A stretch of DNA of 64,000 nt from CAMTWZ01 sp964412365 (GCA_964412365.1 CAYPOI010000003.1:6953-70952); one strand, 5' to 3'. Numbered from the stretch's first letter, positions 1-9,352 are shown. The notes: generated by a model from the letters alone, not told the origin. Numbers and translations: made by a program.

Positions 1-638
1 GTGTCGAAGTGAACCGGACCACCTCTACCGAATCGGGATGGTTCGTTTTATCGAACACACCGATGCGCTTCGATCTTCTCCAGCTCGTGAACGGCGTGGA
101 CACTCTCTTGGGTGAAGCCGACCTCACACCAGGTGCGTATCAGCAAATGAGATTGATTTTGGGTTCTCAGAATACCGTCAAAGTAAATGGCATCGAGCAT
201 GATTTGACCACACCCAGTGCCCAGCAATCTGGATTGAAACTGAACATCGATGCTCGTTTGGAAGCCGGTGTGACTTATGAGATCCTGCTTGACTTCGACG
301 CCGCAAAATCCATCGTGGTCACGGGTGGACCCAATCCAAAGTACATCCTCAAGCCCACGATCCGAGTGATCACCGAAGCCACATCCGGTGCCGTCAGTGG
401 AACCGTTCTTCCATTCGCAGTGGCATCCATGGTTTCCGTCATTACGAGCACAGACACCTTGAACACCTACGCCGATACGACTACGGGTGGTTTTCTGGTA
501 CGCGGCGTGCCAGCAGGAAACTGGGCTGTCAAGCTCTCTAGTGGTGCAACCACGCATCGCGACACCACATTGACCGGAGTCTCCGTCTCCATCGGTGGCA
601 CGATGAATGTCGGAACTGTGACGCTTCCGGCAAACTGA
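1..638 (+). CDS. DUF4382 domain protein, 5' end outside window
   Basis: The reading frame is already open at base 3 and ends with TGA at 636-638; the GTG at 9 is unlikely to be the true start because the residues before it continue a normal DUF4382 strand. Visible family hallmarks are the GWFVLSN strand, the RFDLLQL and YQQMRLILGS segments and the LLDFDAAKSI segment, followed by LKPTIRVI. The last 80 residues look like a carboxypeptidase-regulatory-like beta-sandwich (GGFLVRGVPAGNWAVKL). DUF4382 proteins are usually secreted lipoproteins of unknown function in Bacteroidota relatives; signal peptide and lipobox would lie upstream of the window. Confidence 0.8.
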   Translation, partial: VEVNRTTSTESGWFVLSNTPMRFDLLQLVNGVDTLLGEADLTPGAYQQMRLILGSQNTVKVNGIEHDLTTPSAQQSGLKLNIDARLEAGVTYEILLDFDAAKSIVVTGGPNPKYILKPTIRVITEATSGAVSGTVLPFAVASMVSVITSTDTLNTYADTTTGGFLVRGVPAGNWAVKLSSGATTHRDTTLTGVSVSIGGTMNVGTVTLPAN

Positions 639-658
639 TATCTGAAATCCTGTTATCC

Positions 659-693
659 AAAGGGTCCGATGATCACCATCGGACCCTTTTTTA
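659..693. terminator. Bidirectional rho-independent terminator
   Basis: An 11-base-pair stem (AGGGTCCGATG with CATCGGACCCT) with a short loop is flanked by AA on the left and a run of T on the right. It sits between convergent genes, 20 bases after the DUF4382 stop, and its T run merges into the stop codon of the minus-strand CotH gene, so it can serve both. Confidence 0.8.
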
Positions 694-2910
694 TTTCAGA
701 AGGGTCATCCGGCTCGTAAGCACTTCCCCGCCCGCTTCCAAGCGAATCAGATAAATGCCTGACGACAATCCAGCCGCATCGAATGAGACTCGATGCTCCC
801 CTGCTGGCATGATGCCATCAACGAGGACGGCGACTTCACGGCCTAGCATATCAAAAATCTGTAGCTTCACATGTACGGACGCAAGATCTTGCGTCCCCAC
901 TCGATAACCGATCACTGTAGAAGGATTGAAAGGATTCGGCCAATTCCCGATTAACTCGATTCGGGATGGATGCGGATCTTCACTTGGCTCATCAATGGAC
1001 GTGACATCGACGAACATCGGACGGATGTTCAGATCGCCCGATGGCTTGAACACGAGGCTGTCGGCCGATTCAGACAATCCTTCCCACCCTGTGAACACGT
1101 ACCCCGGCGCGGGTTTGGCAACCAACGTCAGGTTGAGGTTCTTGTGATAGATTCCGGAAAAGTCCCCATCCAAGGTCAAGGTGTTCACATGTACCGTGCC
1201 TCGTTCCGGAAACGGATGCGTAACCGTCAAGGTGTATGCATCCCCCAAATCGTAGCGGACCTTCAGCAGATCGCGGATCACACCGGGCCGATGCTGCCCG
1301 AAATGCCTCATCAGATCCAAATTCTGCTGCCATCCGTCCAAATTGGCGGGTGGTGAGAACCGATGATCTTGCACACCCCATCGATTCAGATGCTCGTCCA
1401 TTTCGGGTTCGATGAGGGCGACCAATGAATCGAGCGTGTTCAAGACACGTTGCGGCTCGAAATTCGTGTTCAGCAGATCCAAATACCGGGTGATGAACCA
1501 ATTGCGGTAACTCGCATTGTCCATGAGGCGGCGAAGAATGAGCGTCGACCAGGCCCGTTCTCCGGTTGGATTCAGCGCGACCGCTAGGTAATCATTTTTC
1601 CAGGCATTGACATCCACCAGCCATCCGAATCCGAAATCGGTGTCTTTCATCATCCAGCGCCAGCGTCCGTCGTGTCCATACGGCGCATGAGGCTCGTAGG
1701 TGGATGTGGCCCGTCGCCAGTAATCGATGTTGTTATGCGGCCAATCTCGGTTGTTCAGGTAGATGTTGGTCATCACATATTCGCCGAAATTGACCACATC
1801 CATCTGCGTTCTCACATAATCGAGCCGGGAATTGTCCGTCAACACATTGAAATTCATGAACTGCGTCATGGCCTTGTAATGATCGGCGCTCCCCTCCTGC
1901 ACCACGGCGTTCAATTCAAGGAAATCGATGTTGCCGCGGGGAACCCCGTAATGCGATTCGATGTAGTGGTCGTCGTAGCGGTCGCGGATGTTGTGGATGC
2001 CCCAGTACTCGCCATTTAAAAAAACGATCGACGGACGATAGTACTGCGTATCGAAACTCAGTCCTCGGGCCAATTGCTGCATGAATCCATCCCGCAACAT
2101 GGTTTTCGCCCAATCCTGACCCGAATTGCGGAGGATGAATCGGCGATAATCGGTCAACGGCTTGTCTGGAAACAACTGAGTACGGAATCGATTGTCTCCG
2201 TAATCATTGCGAGCATACAAGCGGAAGGTTTTCTGCCGGAACGCCCGGGCCCACGCGCCATGCATCCGGATTCCGGCATCCTGAGCCAAGGCCACGCCCC
2301 CATCGTCTTCAAACAGTTCAATGTGCACGGGTCGCTCCCACAAATCCCCGCTTTGCGTGAAATTAGCCGGTGTTCCGCCGGTTTCGGTAGCAAATGGATT
2401 CGCGGCCTTCCAATCCTGATAGATTTTTCCGAGCACATAGATGCCAGTCTCATGATCGAACAGATTCAACGAATCGGTGACCAACGACACCACCGGCAAT
2501 GTATACCGAGCCGCTCCCTCCGGATGCACGATATAGCTGTTGGTGTGAATGGGGGTCACACGCAGTCCATCCCGATACGCCGCCGCACGCAGAATCGTGA
2601 TTTTAAACACCTCACCTTTCGGCGGCGCCCATGGCGCATAGCTGTTGCTCACGCCCGATATCATGGAATAAGCGTTTGGCTCACCATCCCGGCTTCGAAT
2701 GGGAATCGGTCCCGCTGCGACAGGCGAGAACAGCGTGGGTACCGAGCCGTTCAGCGTATAATGGACCGTGGCTCCGGCAGGCGGAGTCAGAACCAGATCG
2801 AATTCGATCGCATAGAATCCGCGCGGATGGGAAAATCCGATGGTGGATTGGGCAACCGACTCAACACTCTGTAGAAGACAAAACGCAAGGCACAGGATCA
2901 GAAGACGCAT
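691..2910 (-). CDS. Secreted CotH kinase family protein with T9SS sorting domain
   Basis: 739 residues. A signal peptide (about 1-20, ending VESVAQ) is followed by a chitobiase/hexosaminidase C-terminal-like sandwich (VHYTLNGSVPT) and a CotH-like kinase fold: LRNSGQDW, NGEYWGIHNIRDRYD around residue 300 and WRWMMKDTDFGFGW around 420. CotH of spore coats is an atypical protein kinase; the substrate of secreted bacterial versions is unknown. Residues about 560-640 resemble an InlB-type bacterial repeat (GYVFTGWEG). From about residue 656 there is a type A T9SS sorting domain (NWPNPFNPST ... SGIYLIRLEAG), so export to the cell surface is predicted. It starts directly after the epimerase stop and has its own promoter-like box 4 bases before ATG. 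Confidence 0.88.
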   Translation of the reverse strand: MRLLILCLAFCLLQSVESVAQSTIGFSHPRGFYAIEFDLVLTPPAGATVHYTLNGSVPTLFSPVAAGPIPIRSRDGEPNAYSMISGVSNSYAPWAPPKGEVFKITILRAAAYRDGLRVTPIHTNSYIVHPEGAARYTLPVVSLVTDSLNLFDHETGIYVLGKIYQDWKAANPFATETGGTPANFTQSGDLWERPVHIELFEDDGGVALAQDAGIRMHGAWARAFRQKTFRLYARNDYGDNRFRTQLFPDKPLTDYRRFILRNSGQDWAKTMLRDGFMQQLARGLSFDTQYYRPSIVFLNGEYWGIHNIRDRYDDHYIESHYGVPRGNIDFLELNAVVQEGSADHYKAMTQFMNFNVLTDNSRLDYVRTQMDVVNFGEYVMTNIYLNNRDWPHNNIDYWRRATSTYEPHAPYGHDGRWRWMMKDTDFGFGWLVDVNAWKNDYLAVALNPTGERAWSTLILRRLMDNASYRNWFITRYLDLLNTNFEPQRVLNTLDSLVALIEPEMDEHLNRWGVQDHRFSPPANLDGWQQNLDLMRHFGQHRPGVIRDLLKVRYDLGDAYTLTVTHPFPERGTVHVNTLTLDGDFSGIYHKNLNLTLVAKPAPGYVFTGWEGLSESADSLVFKPSGDLNIRPMFVDVTSIDEPSEDPHPSRIELIGNWPNPFNPSTVIGYRVGTQDLASVHVKLQIFDMLGREVAVLVDGIMPAGEHRVSFDAAGLSSGIYLIRLEAGGEVLTSRMTLLK

Positions 2911-3774
2911 TCAAGAAAATACGCTAATCACCGAGACTCTGTATCGAAACGTCCGAGTTTCGCCCGGTGCCGCCCATACGACCGCTTCTTTCTGGGCGAA
3001 CTCGACATCCTGACCCTCCGTGTCGGCGCAACCGATCCATGGTTCGATACACACATATGGCGCGCCGGCCTTCGCCCATATGCCGAGATAGGGGAAATCT
3101 TCGTATTCGACGCGGATCTTGCTCGGATGTCCCTCCGAAACCAGCTCAACGCCTTTGGATCTCAGGGATTTGAACACCAAGGCGTCCGGAACAAAGGTCT
3201 CGGGTGTGATGCGGATGCGCGTTTCGTTGCTCAGATAGGGTTTCGAATCGGTCGTCAGGAGCCCCGTGGGCGTTACCCCGAAAATGGATGCGGTTTCGAG
3301 CTGGTCGAAGTCCAGATGCGATTCGCCGAACAGATGGAAGGCCGGATGCGCGCCCAAATGAAACGGCATCGGCACCGAACCCGTGTTCTCCACTTCAAAG
3401 TGATTGATCACGGTATCGCCTTCGAGCTTGAACCCGACCCGGAACCTGAAATCGAACGGATAATGGGTGCGCGTTTCGGTATCGGACGTCAGTTCGAACA
3501 CGAGCTCATCCTTCACGTGGCGGACCACCGAACAGACGCGTCGGCGGAAAAAACCATGCTTCGGATGGGGATAGGAAAGGCCGTCCACTCGGATGGATTC
3601 ATTCATTTGCACCCCGATCACCGGAAACAGCACCGGAGCCTGGCCGGACCACCAGGCGGGATCGCCTTGCCACAGACGCTCGGAACCGTCGCGCTGGTCG
3701 ATGAGTGAAGTCCACTCCGCGCCGATCGGTGACGCGCTAAGGCGGAGGATGTCGTTGTGGATGGATGGATTCAT
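2911..3774 (-). CDS. Aldose 1-epimerase family protein
   Basis: 287 residues of the galactose mutarotase fold, LacX-like branch. Family features are the early strand LSASPIGAEWTSL, the WQGDPAWWSGQAPVLFPVIG segment, the GAHPAFHL segment with the conserved His, and a Glu near the C-terminus (CIEPWIG). It would interconvert alpha and beta anomers of a hexose in the cytoplasm; the sugar cannot be read from sequence. The start at MNPSIH is chosen because its ATG overlaps the upstream TGA by 4 bases; the longer open frame simply reads through the neighbouring gene. No signal peptide. Confidence 0.85.
   Translation of the reverse strand: MNPSIHNDILRLSASPIGAEWTSLIDQRDGSERLWQGDPAWWSGQAPVLFPVIGVQMNESIRVDGLSYPHPKHGFFRRRVCSVVRHVKDELVFELTSDTETRTHYPFDFRFRVGFKLEGDTVINHFEVENTGSVPMPFHLGAHPAFHLFGESHLDFDQLETASIFGVTPTGLLTTDSKPYLSNETRIRITPETFVPDALVFKSLRSKGVELVSEGHPSKIRVEYEDFPYLGIWAKAGAPYVCIEPWIGCADTEGQDVEFAQKEAVVWAAPGETRTFRYRVSVISVFS
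2915..2921 (-). promoter_or_regulatory. Candidate start-proximal promoter box for the CotH gene
   Basis: Read on the minus strand, TATTTTC stands 4 bases before the CotH ATG, inside the end of the upstream epimerase gene. It resembles the Bacteroidota -7 element TAnnTTTG; the spacing implies a very short or absent 5' leader. Confidence 0.35.
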
Positions 3775-4526
3775 GAATCGGTTTTGGGTTTGCCCGGTAC
3801 AAACCGGTTCGTTTTGGCCAGATAGGCGGCATACTTCGGATCTCCTGCCATTTTCTTTTCCAGCATGGGCACGCCCGACACCTGCAAAATCAAATACGTG
3901 ATCACGGCCGGACCGATCAACGCCCACCATCCGCCTGCGATCGACATCAAGCCGATTCCCCACCACAAGGTCACTTCCCCGAAATAATTCGGATGTCGGC
4001 TGGTGGCCCAGAGACCGGTGTCGAGCACTTTCCCTTTGTTGGATGGGTCGCTCAAGAAATCGGCGAGTTGTTTATCAGCCACCATTTCGGTAACAAACCC
4101 AACCATGAAAATCAGGAGTCCGAACGTGTCGATGAATCCCCATCCGCCTGCCGGATTCCCATTCACAGCGATGAGAGGCATCGCAACAAGAACCATCAGA
4201 ACGGATTGTAGCACAAAGACTTGAAGATAGCTTCTCCAGTAGATCGAATCGCCCCATTCGGCGCGCCAAGCGGCGTACCGTGGATCTTCGGATTTGCCCT
4301 GATTGCGTCGGCCGATGTGCCAGGTCAAGCGGATTCCCCAAATCAGGACCAACCCCGTGACGACCGTCGCACGGACATCTTGTCCATCGTTTTGCAGCCA
4401 GGAAAGGATGCCGATGAGGGCGATGCCCAAGCCCCAGGCCACATCCGCGACATCCATCCGCTTGCTGCGGATGGAAACGCCGTACCAGGCCAGACTCCAC
4501 AGGATGACGAAGGAAACGAGTGTCAT
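3771..4526 (-). CDS. DUF1295 family integral membrane protein
   Basis: 251 residues with about six to seven hydrophobic segments. The C-terminal half carries the DUF1295 / steroid 5-alpha-reductase-like signature ATSRHPNYFGEV followed by GVPMLEKKM; related enzymes use NAD(P)H to reduce steroid or lipid double bonds, or methylate membrane substrates. The substrate here is unknown. The start MTLVSF overlaps the upstream stop as ATGA, and its own stop overlaps the epimerase start in the same way, so the three genes are probably translationally coupled. Pairing with DUF2177 recurs in Proteobacteria and Bacteroidota and suggests a joint membrane-lipid role (inference). Confidence 0.85.
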   Translation of the reverse strand: MTLVSFVILWSLAWYGVSIRSKRMDVADVAWGLGIALIGILSWLQNDGQDVRATVVTGLVLIWGIRLTWHIGRRNQGKSEDPRYAAWRAEWGDSIYWRSYLQVFVLQSVLMVLVAMPLIAVNGNPAGGWGFIDTFGLLIFMVGFVTEMVADKQLADFLSDPSNKGKVLDTGLWATSRHPNYFGEVTLWWGIGLMSIAGGWWALIGPAVITYLILQVSGVPMLEKKMAGDPKYAAYLAKTNRFVPGKPKTDS

Positions 4527-4927
4527 CCCAGTTTCTGCGTGACCCACGATGCGATGACCGCAACAGTGCCGGTTAGCAACGCGCCCCAGATGATGTCGAT
4601 GATGGTGACCATCACCGGCCAATCGCGCAATGTGGCTTGATTGGTGAGATCGTAGGTCCCATAGGCGACAATTCCATAGACGGCACCCATCAGGAAAATT
4701 CGACCGAAGCCCGATGCTGACGCTATTGCAGGTTGGATGACGAGCAGGGTGAGTCCGACGCCATAAATGAGATAGAAGAACGCGGCAGGACCATAATTCA
4801 CCGTATCGCCCAAAAGGTGACCGATTTTCGGTTGATAGAACCGGGAATACATGGTTCGGAGCCAGACCGAATCGATGGCGAGCATCGAGACGATGGTGGC
4901 TACAACGGAGATGAGGAAGGGTTTCAT
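4523..4927 (-). CDS. DUF2177 family membrane protein
   Basis: 134 residues with four predicted transmembrane helices (about 5-23, 48-66, 77-95, 105-128). The conserved YGPAAFFYLIYGVGL and GIVAYGTYDLTNQATL segments identify the DUF2177 family, whose biochemical role is unknown. It is the first gene of the coupled set DUF2177-DUF1295-epimerase and is separated by 9 bases from the CoA-transferase upstream. TAGATTC stands 5 bases before ATG and may be a promoter box. Confidence 0.85.
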   Translation of the reverse strand: MKPFLISVVATIVSMLAIDSVWLRTMYSRFYQPKIGHLLGDTVNYGPAAFFYLIYGVGLTLLVIQPAIASASGFGRIFLMGAVYGIVAYGTYDLTNQATLRDWPVMVTIIDIIWGALLTGTVAVIASWVTQKLG

Positions 4928-4936
4928 AGGCGGAAT

Positions 4937-6199
4937 CTACCCAAAACGCTCGTAAATCGCCTTATCGAGGGCGGCGCGGTGATCCGGATGAGCGATGTCG
5001 CGCATCATCTTCGCACGCTGATGCAAATTCTTGCCATACAGATTGGCCACACCGTGTTCGGTGACCACATACTGCACGTGCGCCCGAGTGGTGACAACCC
5101 CCGCTCCTTCCTTCAAAAACGGCACGATCTTGCTGACTCCCTTCGGCGTGACACTGGGCAGCGCGATGATCGGCTTCCCTCCTTCGCTTAGCGATGCGCC
5201 GCGAATGAAATCCATCTGTCCGCCCACACCCGAGAAATGATAGGTTCCGATCGAATCGGCGCAGACCTGACCCGTGATGTCGATTTCAATGGCGCTGTTG
5301 ATGGCCGTCACCTTCGGATTCTGGCGAATCACCGCCGTATCGTTCACATAGGAGGCTTCCAGGAACGTGAAAATCGGATTGTCGTCGATGAAATCGTACA
5401 TCGAGCGCGAGCCCACCGCGAAACTGGACACCACTTTGCCGCGATGCTTGCGCTTGCGTGAATTGTCGACCACGCCGGACTCGATCAGAGGAATGAGTCC
5501 GTCTGAGAACATCTCCGTATGCACGCCGAGGTGCTTGTGATTGGTCAGGGCACGGAGCGTGGCGTCGGGAATGCTTCCGATGCCCATTTGAAGCGTGGCC
5601 CCGTCTTCGATCAATTCGGCAATGAAATGACCGATTTTAAGATCTTCGGGAGACAACGCCTCCCCATAATTCACTTCCGGCAACGGTTCATCGCCGAGGG
5701 CCATGGCCGTGATGTCGTTCACATGGATGAAGCTGTCGCCATGGGTACGAGGCAAATTGGGATTGACCTGCGCGATCACCACTTTCGCATTCCGGATCGC
5801 GGAACGAGCCACATCCACCGATGGACCCAACGAGCAATAGCCATGTCGGTCGGGTGGCGACACCATGATCAGGGCCGCATCCAAGGGCAGATACCCATTG
5901 TCGAACAGCCGGGAAATCTCGCTCAGAAACACAGGGATGTAATCGCCACGGCGGTCGACGATCACCGGACGGATGTTCTGTGAAACGAACAGCGAATTGA
6001 AATAGAAGCTTTCCCGGAATTCCGGGTTTGTGATGGGCGTGGAGCCCAGCGTGGTGATGTTCACCAGTTCCACGTTCCGAAGCTCGGACGCGCGTTCAGA
6101 TAGGGCTCGGAGCAGAGCCAACGGTGTTGCCGCGCTGCCATGAACAAAGACGCGGCTATCGGATTGGATGAGGGAAACGGCCTCTTTGAGTGTGATCAT
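4937..6199 (-). CDS. Acetyl-CoA hydrolase/transferase (4-hydroxybutyrate CoA-transferase-like)
   Basis: 420 residues. Family I CoA-transferase fold of the acetyl-CoA hydrolase / butyryl-CoA:4-hydroxybutyrate transferase group: N-terminal GSAATPLALLRAL, LQMGIGSIPDATL, and the HTEMFSDG motif near residue 225 with the Glu that carries the CoA thioester intermediate; C-terminal YVVTEHGVANLYGK. It moves CoA between acetyl-CoA and another carboxylate or hydrolyses acetyl-CoA in the cytoplasm. Start MITLKE was chosen because upstream residues do not match the family and a TACATTCG box stands 3 bases before it. Acceptor specificity is unresolved. Confidence 0.85.
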   Translation of the reverse strand: MITLKEAVSLIQSDSRVFVHGSAATPLALLRALSERASELRNVELVNITTLGSTPITNPEFRESFYFNSLFVSQNIRPVIVDRRGDYIPVFLSEISRLFDNGYLPLDAALIMVSPPDRHGYCSLGPSVDVARSAIRNAKVVIAQVNPNLPRTHGDSFIHVNDITAMALGDEPLPEVNYGEALSPEDLKIGHFIAELIEDGATLQMGIGSIPDATLRALTNHKHLGVHTEMFSDGLIPLIESGVVDNSRKRKHRGKVVSSFAVGSRSMYDFIDDNPIFTFLEASYVNDTAVIRQNPKVTAINSAIEIDITGQVCADSIGTYHFSGVGGQMDFIRGASLSEGGKPIIALPSVTPKGVSKIVPFLKEGAGVVTTRAHVQYVVTEHGVANLYGKNLHQRAKMMRDIAHPDHRAALDKAIYERFG

Positions 6200-6274
6200 G
6201 AGCGAATGTACGACGAGCATCGGACGCGGGGAAGCGTTCCGCCTCAACAACGCAACAGGTGTGAAGGATTGGGC

Positions 6275-6309
6275 AAAAAAAAACCCGCCTCTTCTTTAGA
6301 GACGGGTTT
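6275..6309 (-). terminator. Rho-independent terminator of tRNA-Leu
   Basis: On the minus strand a stem of AACCCGtCTC against GAGgCGGGTT with a 7-base loop is followed by nine T. It begins 13 bases after the 3' end of tRNA-Leu. Confidence 0.8.
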
Positions 6310-6321
6310 CTTGTATGCTTG

Positions 6322-6403
6322 TACCGGCGGCCGGAATCGAACCGGCACTCAGTTAAGAACACGATTTTGAGTCGTGCGCGTCTACCAGTTCCGCCACGCC
6401 GGC
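6322..6403 (-). tRNA. tRNA-Leu (CAA anticodon)
   Basis: Class II tRNA of 82 bases. The acceptor arm GCCGGCG pairs with CGCCGGT (one G-U), the anticodon stem CACGA/TCGTG closes a loop with anticodon CAA, there is a short variable arm with TTCTTAACTGAG, and the T arm GCCGG-TTCGATT-CCGGC is intact. The discriminator base is A. CCA is not encoded, so it must be added after transcription. Confidence 0.93.
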
Positions 6404-6409
6404 ATCTTT

Positions 6410-6417
6410 TAAATATA
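6410..6417 (-). promoter_or_regulatory. Candidate promoter -7 box of tRNA-Leu
   Basis: TATATTTA on the minus strand matches 7 of 8 positions of the Bacteroidota -7 element TAnnTTTG and ends 6 bases before the mature tRNA 5' end. Confidence 0.5.
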
Positions 6418-6441
6418 CGCACTCTCCCCTAAATTGCGCCA

Positions 6442-9348
6442 ATGCATTTGGCTAAAAAACTCGTCGGGATCCTATTTTTTGGTGGCAGCTTGCTCGTCGG
6501 TTCGGTTTTCGGCCAAACGCGCCTGTTCACATCCTATACCAAAGCCGATGGCCTGCCGTCCGATTACGTGATGCGCATCTATCAGTCTCCAGGGGGGTTG
6601 ATGTGGTTCGGCACGGAACGCGGCGCCGTTTCCTACGATGGGGAGCGTTTCACGCGGTACACCACCGCCGACGGACTTCCTCATAACATGGTTTTCGACA
6701 TGTTGGAAGATTCTCAAGGTCGCACATGGTTCGCCACCCAGTCTCCATCCCTCCGTTATGTGCAACACAACACGATTCACACGTTTTTGGATTCGTCAGG
6801 CACCACGGATCCGGTCAGCGCCATCGCAACGGATCGCAGCGGACGAGTCCTGTTTCGATTTCATAACGGAATAGGCGTGTTGAACGGGACACAGTACGAA
6901 TTCCATCCCATCGACCTACCTGTTTCCAAAGAATCGAACATGATCCGGTTGATGGATGGCCGATTGATGCTGTCCGATTCGAAACATGTGCTGGCTGCGC
7001 GCATCGACTCGGGCACCGACCTTCGTTTCGACACCTTGCATGTGTTCGCCCGACACAGCATCTATGCCACGTTTCAGCAGGCATCTGATTCCACCATTTT
7101 CATCTCCAACAACGCTGAACTGCTTCGGTATCGGCTTCAGGATTCTGAGCTGCATCTGCTGTCGTCGGTGGAGATTCCCTTCAGCACCACCATGGAAATT
7201 CTGCCGGGAAGCCGGTCGAAAAGAGTGGTTTTAGGAAGTCGGAATTTCGGGCTATCGATGGTTCAGGACGGCATCCACTCTCAGATCATCACCTCCCAGG
7301 GAAGTCAGAACAACCACATCAGCGCTCAGCTGGTCGATTATGAGGGAAATCTATGGGTCGCTCATTTCGGACAAGGGGTTCAAAAAATCACCTCTTGGAA
7401 TGCGATTGTGTACGATCAGGAAAGCGGCATCTTGGAACGGAATATCTGGAGGGTGGATACCGACGGCGATCGACTCTTTGCGATGAGTGTGGCAGGCATC
7501 CAAACGATTGAGAAGGGTGTTGTTAGGAATGATCTGAATAAGAATTTGAAACACAGAACCGTACGTGGGATTCAGATCGGTGGAAATCGACTTTACATCG
7601 GCACCATGGCAGCCGTCTATGTGTACGAATTCAATCCATTGACCAGAACCGTGGGCAATAGAATCGATATCATTGACGTCGGCGATGGGGTGAATGATCT
7701 CCATCTCGCCAAAGACGGCACGTTGTGGATTGCCGCGGCAGGAACCACATTATATCGCCGCCTGCTGGATGGATCCATCAAACACTATCCCGTTCGAAAC
7801 GGTGTGGAACGTCTGATCGGAAGTGGGGACGCGGTGTGGTGGCTCACATCCGATGATGGCGCGTATCGGTTCGAGGCGGACTCACTGGCTCACTACGTGC
7901 CCTCCAACTCAGTCTGGAGTCTGCACGAGGATGAGCATGGAATCATGATCGGCACCTCCACCGGCTTGGTACGGATTCCACCGCAAGGTCAACCCACCAC
8001 CTATCCCGTTTCGGAAGTGATTGGTGTCTTTCCGACGGGCGATCCGGTAACGTCCGTTCCCGCATACTGGGTGATCACTCGAACCCATGTCCATCGGCTG
8101 GAGGGCGACGAACTGATCGAAACGACAAGCCTTGCCCCCATCAGCAATGAAATGTCCGGTGCTCATTGGCTGATTCCATCAGCCGACCGAAATTCCATGA
8201 TTCTCGCCACTGGGAGCGGTGTCCTGGTGTATGATCTGACCCAGTCCGGCCGACAGATTCCGTCTCCGAAAGTGGCGGTTCATTCGGTTCTGATCAATTC
8301 ACAGCCTGTTCGACTGCGACCGAACGAACCTCTTCAACTGCGCGCGGCGTCCATCGCGCTGGACGTCACCTTTTCCGGACTCACCTTTTTGAAAGAGCGC
8401 GATACCCGGTTCACGTACCGGTTGTTGGGTTTGGACGATGAATGGTCGAGCTCCCAACCGATACGAAGTGTCCGTTATGCGAATCTGCCACCGGGCAGTT
8501 ATGAGTTTCAGGTGAAGGCGGCCAATGTGGATGGCCTCGAATCCGAGCAACCCGCCGTGATTCGGATTGAGATTTACCCACCGATTTGGATGCATCCGCT
8601 GTTTTTGATGGTTATTTTCGCCGGCGTCATCGTCTTAGGGATACTTGCGATCCGATGGAAATTGAACGTCGTTCGCTTGGACATGATCAAGCGCAACGAA
8701 CAACGCCAATTCGAAGCCATTCAACGGATCGGCGCATCGATCTCGCACGACATCAAGAACACGGTCTTCAGTCTGAATCTTCTGGCGCGGAATCTGGAGA
8801 AGCGGTTCGACAATCCGGAATTCCGCAAAGACGCCATCGAAACGATTGAATCGAGCTTGACCTATCTGTCGACGCTGGTATCACGGCTGCAAAAACAAGC
8901 AACCGGATTTTCGGTGACGAAGGCGGATGTGGACATCCATGAGTTGGTCCACACCATCCAAAAAAGGTTATCTGTGATCTCGGAACGAGACATCACGGTC
9001 GACATCCCGACCGGATGCATCCTCTCCACCGATCCGGAAATACTGGAGCGCATACTGGAAAATCTCATCCAAAATGCGATAGATGCCACATCCGCTGCGG
9101 ATTCCATCACGGTTTCAGCGAAGCGAGAGTCGAACGGATCGATCGTTTGTGTGACGGACACGGGCAAAGGAATGAGCCAGGAATTCATTCGAGACCAGCT
9201 GTTCAAGCCGTTTCAGTCGACCAAAACCAAAGGAATCGGAATCGGGTTGTACACCTGCAAAGAATTGATCGAGGTTCTGAACGGTACCGTTACTGTGGAA
9301 TCCGAGCTCGGCAAAGGCACCACCTTTTGCATCCGTTTTGTATCTTGA
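6442..9348 (+). CDS. Sensor histidine kinase with two-component-regulator beta-propeller
   Basis: 968 residues. Signal peptide (1-24), then about 580 residues of two-component-regulator propeller repeats (GLPSDYVMRIYQ, GLMWFGTERGAVSYDG, GLPHNMVFDMLEDSQGRTWF), a Y_Y_Y domain (FTYRLLGLDDEWSS, NLPPGSYEFQVKAANVDG) at about 620-710, one transmembrane helix at about 716-738, and a cytoplasmic kinase. The phosphoacceptor His is residue 769 in ISHDIKNTVFSLNLL, followed by the N box (ILENLIQNAIDAT) and glycine boxes (DTGKGM, GIGIGLYTCKELI). The H-box neighbourhood resembles PrsK-type kinases. No receiver or DNA-binding domain is attached and no response regulator is adjacent, so the partner is elsewhere. 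The ligand is unknown. ATG lies 5 bases after TAAATTG. Confidence 0.9.
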   Translation: MHLAKKLVGILFFGGSLLVGSVFGQTRLFTSYTKADGLPSDYVMRIYQSPGGLMWFGTERGAVSYDGERFTRYTTADGLPHNMVFDMLEDSQGRTWFATQSPSLRYVQHNTIHTFLDSSGTTDPVSAIATDRSGRVLFRFHNGIGVLNGTQYEFHPIDLPVSKESNMIRLMDGRLMLSDSKHVLAARIDSGTDLRFDTLHVFARHSIYATFQQASDSTIFISNNAELLRYRLQDSELHLLSSVEIPFSTTMEILPGSRSKRVVLGSRNFGLSMVQDGIHSQIITSQGSQNNHISAQLVDYEGNLWVAHFGQGVQKITSWNAIVYDQESGILERNIWRVDTDGDRLFAMSVAGIQTIEKGVVRNDLNKNLKHRTVRGIQIGGNRLYIGTMAAVYVYEFNPLTRTVGNRIDIIDVGDGVNDLHLAKDGTLWIAAAGTTLYRRLLDGSIKHYPVRNGVERLIGSGDAVWWLTSDDGAYRFEADSLAHYVPSNSVWSLHEDEHGIMIGTSTGLVRIPPQGQPTTYPVSEVIGVFPTGDPVTSVPAYWVITRTHVHRLEGDELIETTSLAPISNEMSGAHWLIPSADRNSMILATGSGVLVYDLTQSGRQIPSPKVAVHSVLINSQPVRLRPNEPLQLRAASIALDVTFSGLTFLKERDTRFTYRLLGLDDEWSSSQPIRSVRYANLPPGSYEFQVKAANVDGLESEQPAVIRIEIYPPIWMHPLFLMVIFAGVIVLGILAIRWKLNVVRLDMIKRNEQRQFEAIQRIGASISHDIKNTVFSLNLLARNLEKRFDNPEFRKDAIETIESSLTYLSTLVSRLQKQATGFSVTKADVDIHELVHTIQKRLSVISERDITVDIPTGCILSTDPEILERILENLIQNAIDATSAADSITVSAKRESNGSIVCVTDTGKGMSQEFIRDQLFKPFQSTKTKGIGIGLYTCKELIEVLNGTVTVESELGKGTTFCIRFVS
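9341..9347 (+). promoter_or_regulatory. Candidate start-proximal promoter box for the phosphodiester glycosidase gene
   Basis: TATCTTG covers the last codons of the histidine kinase gene and stands 5 bases before the next ATG at 9353. It fits the pattern seen at other starts in this window. Confidence 0.35.
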
Positions 9349-9352
9349 TGGC

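Noticed and set aside
2074..2874. 266-codon plus-strand ORF
   Set aside because: Lies antisense within the CotH gene; low complexity of charged residues, no domain, no start context. A shadow of the real frame.
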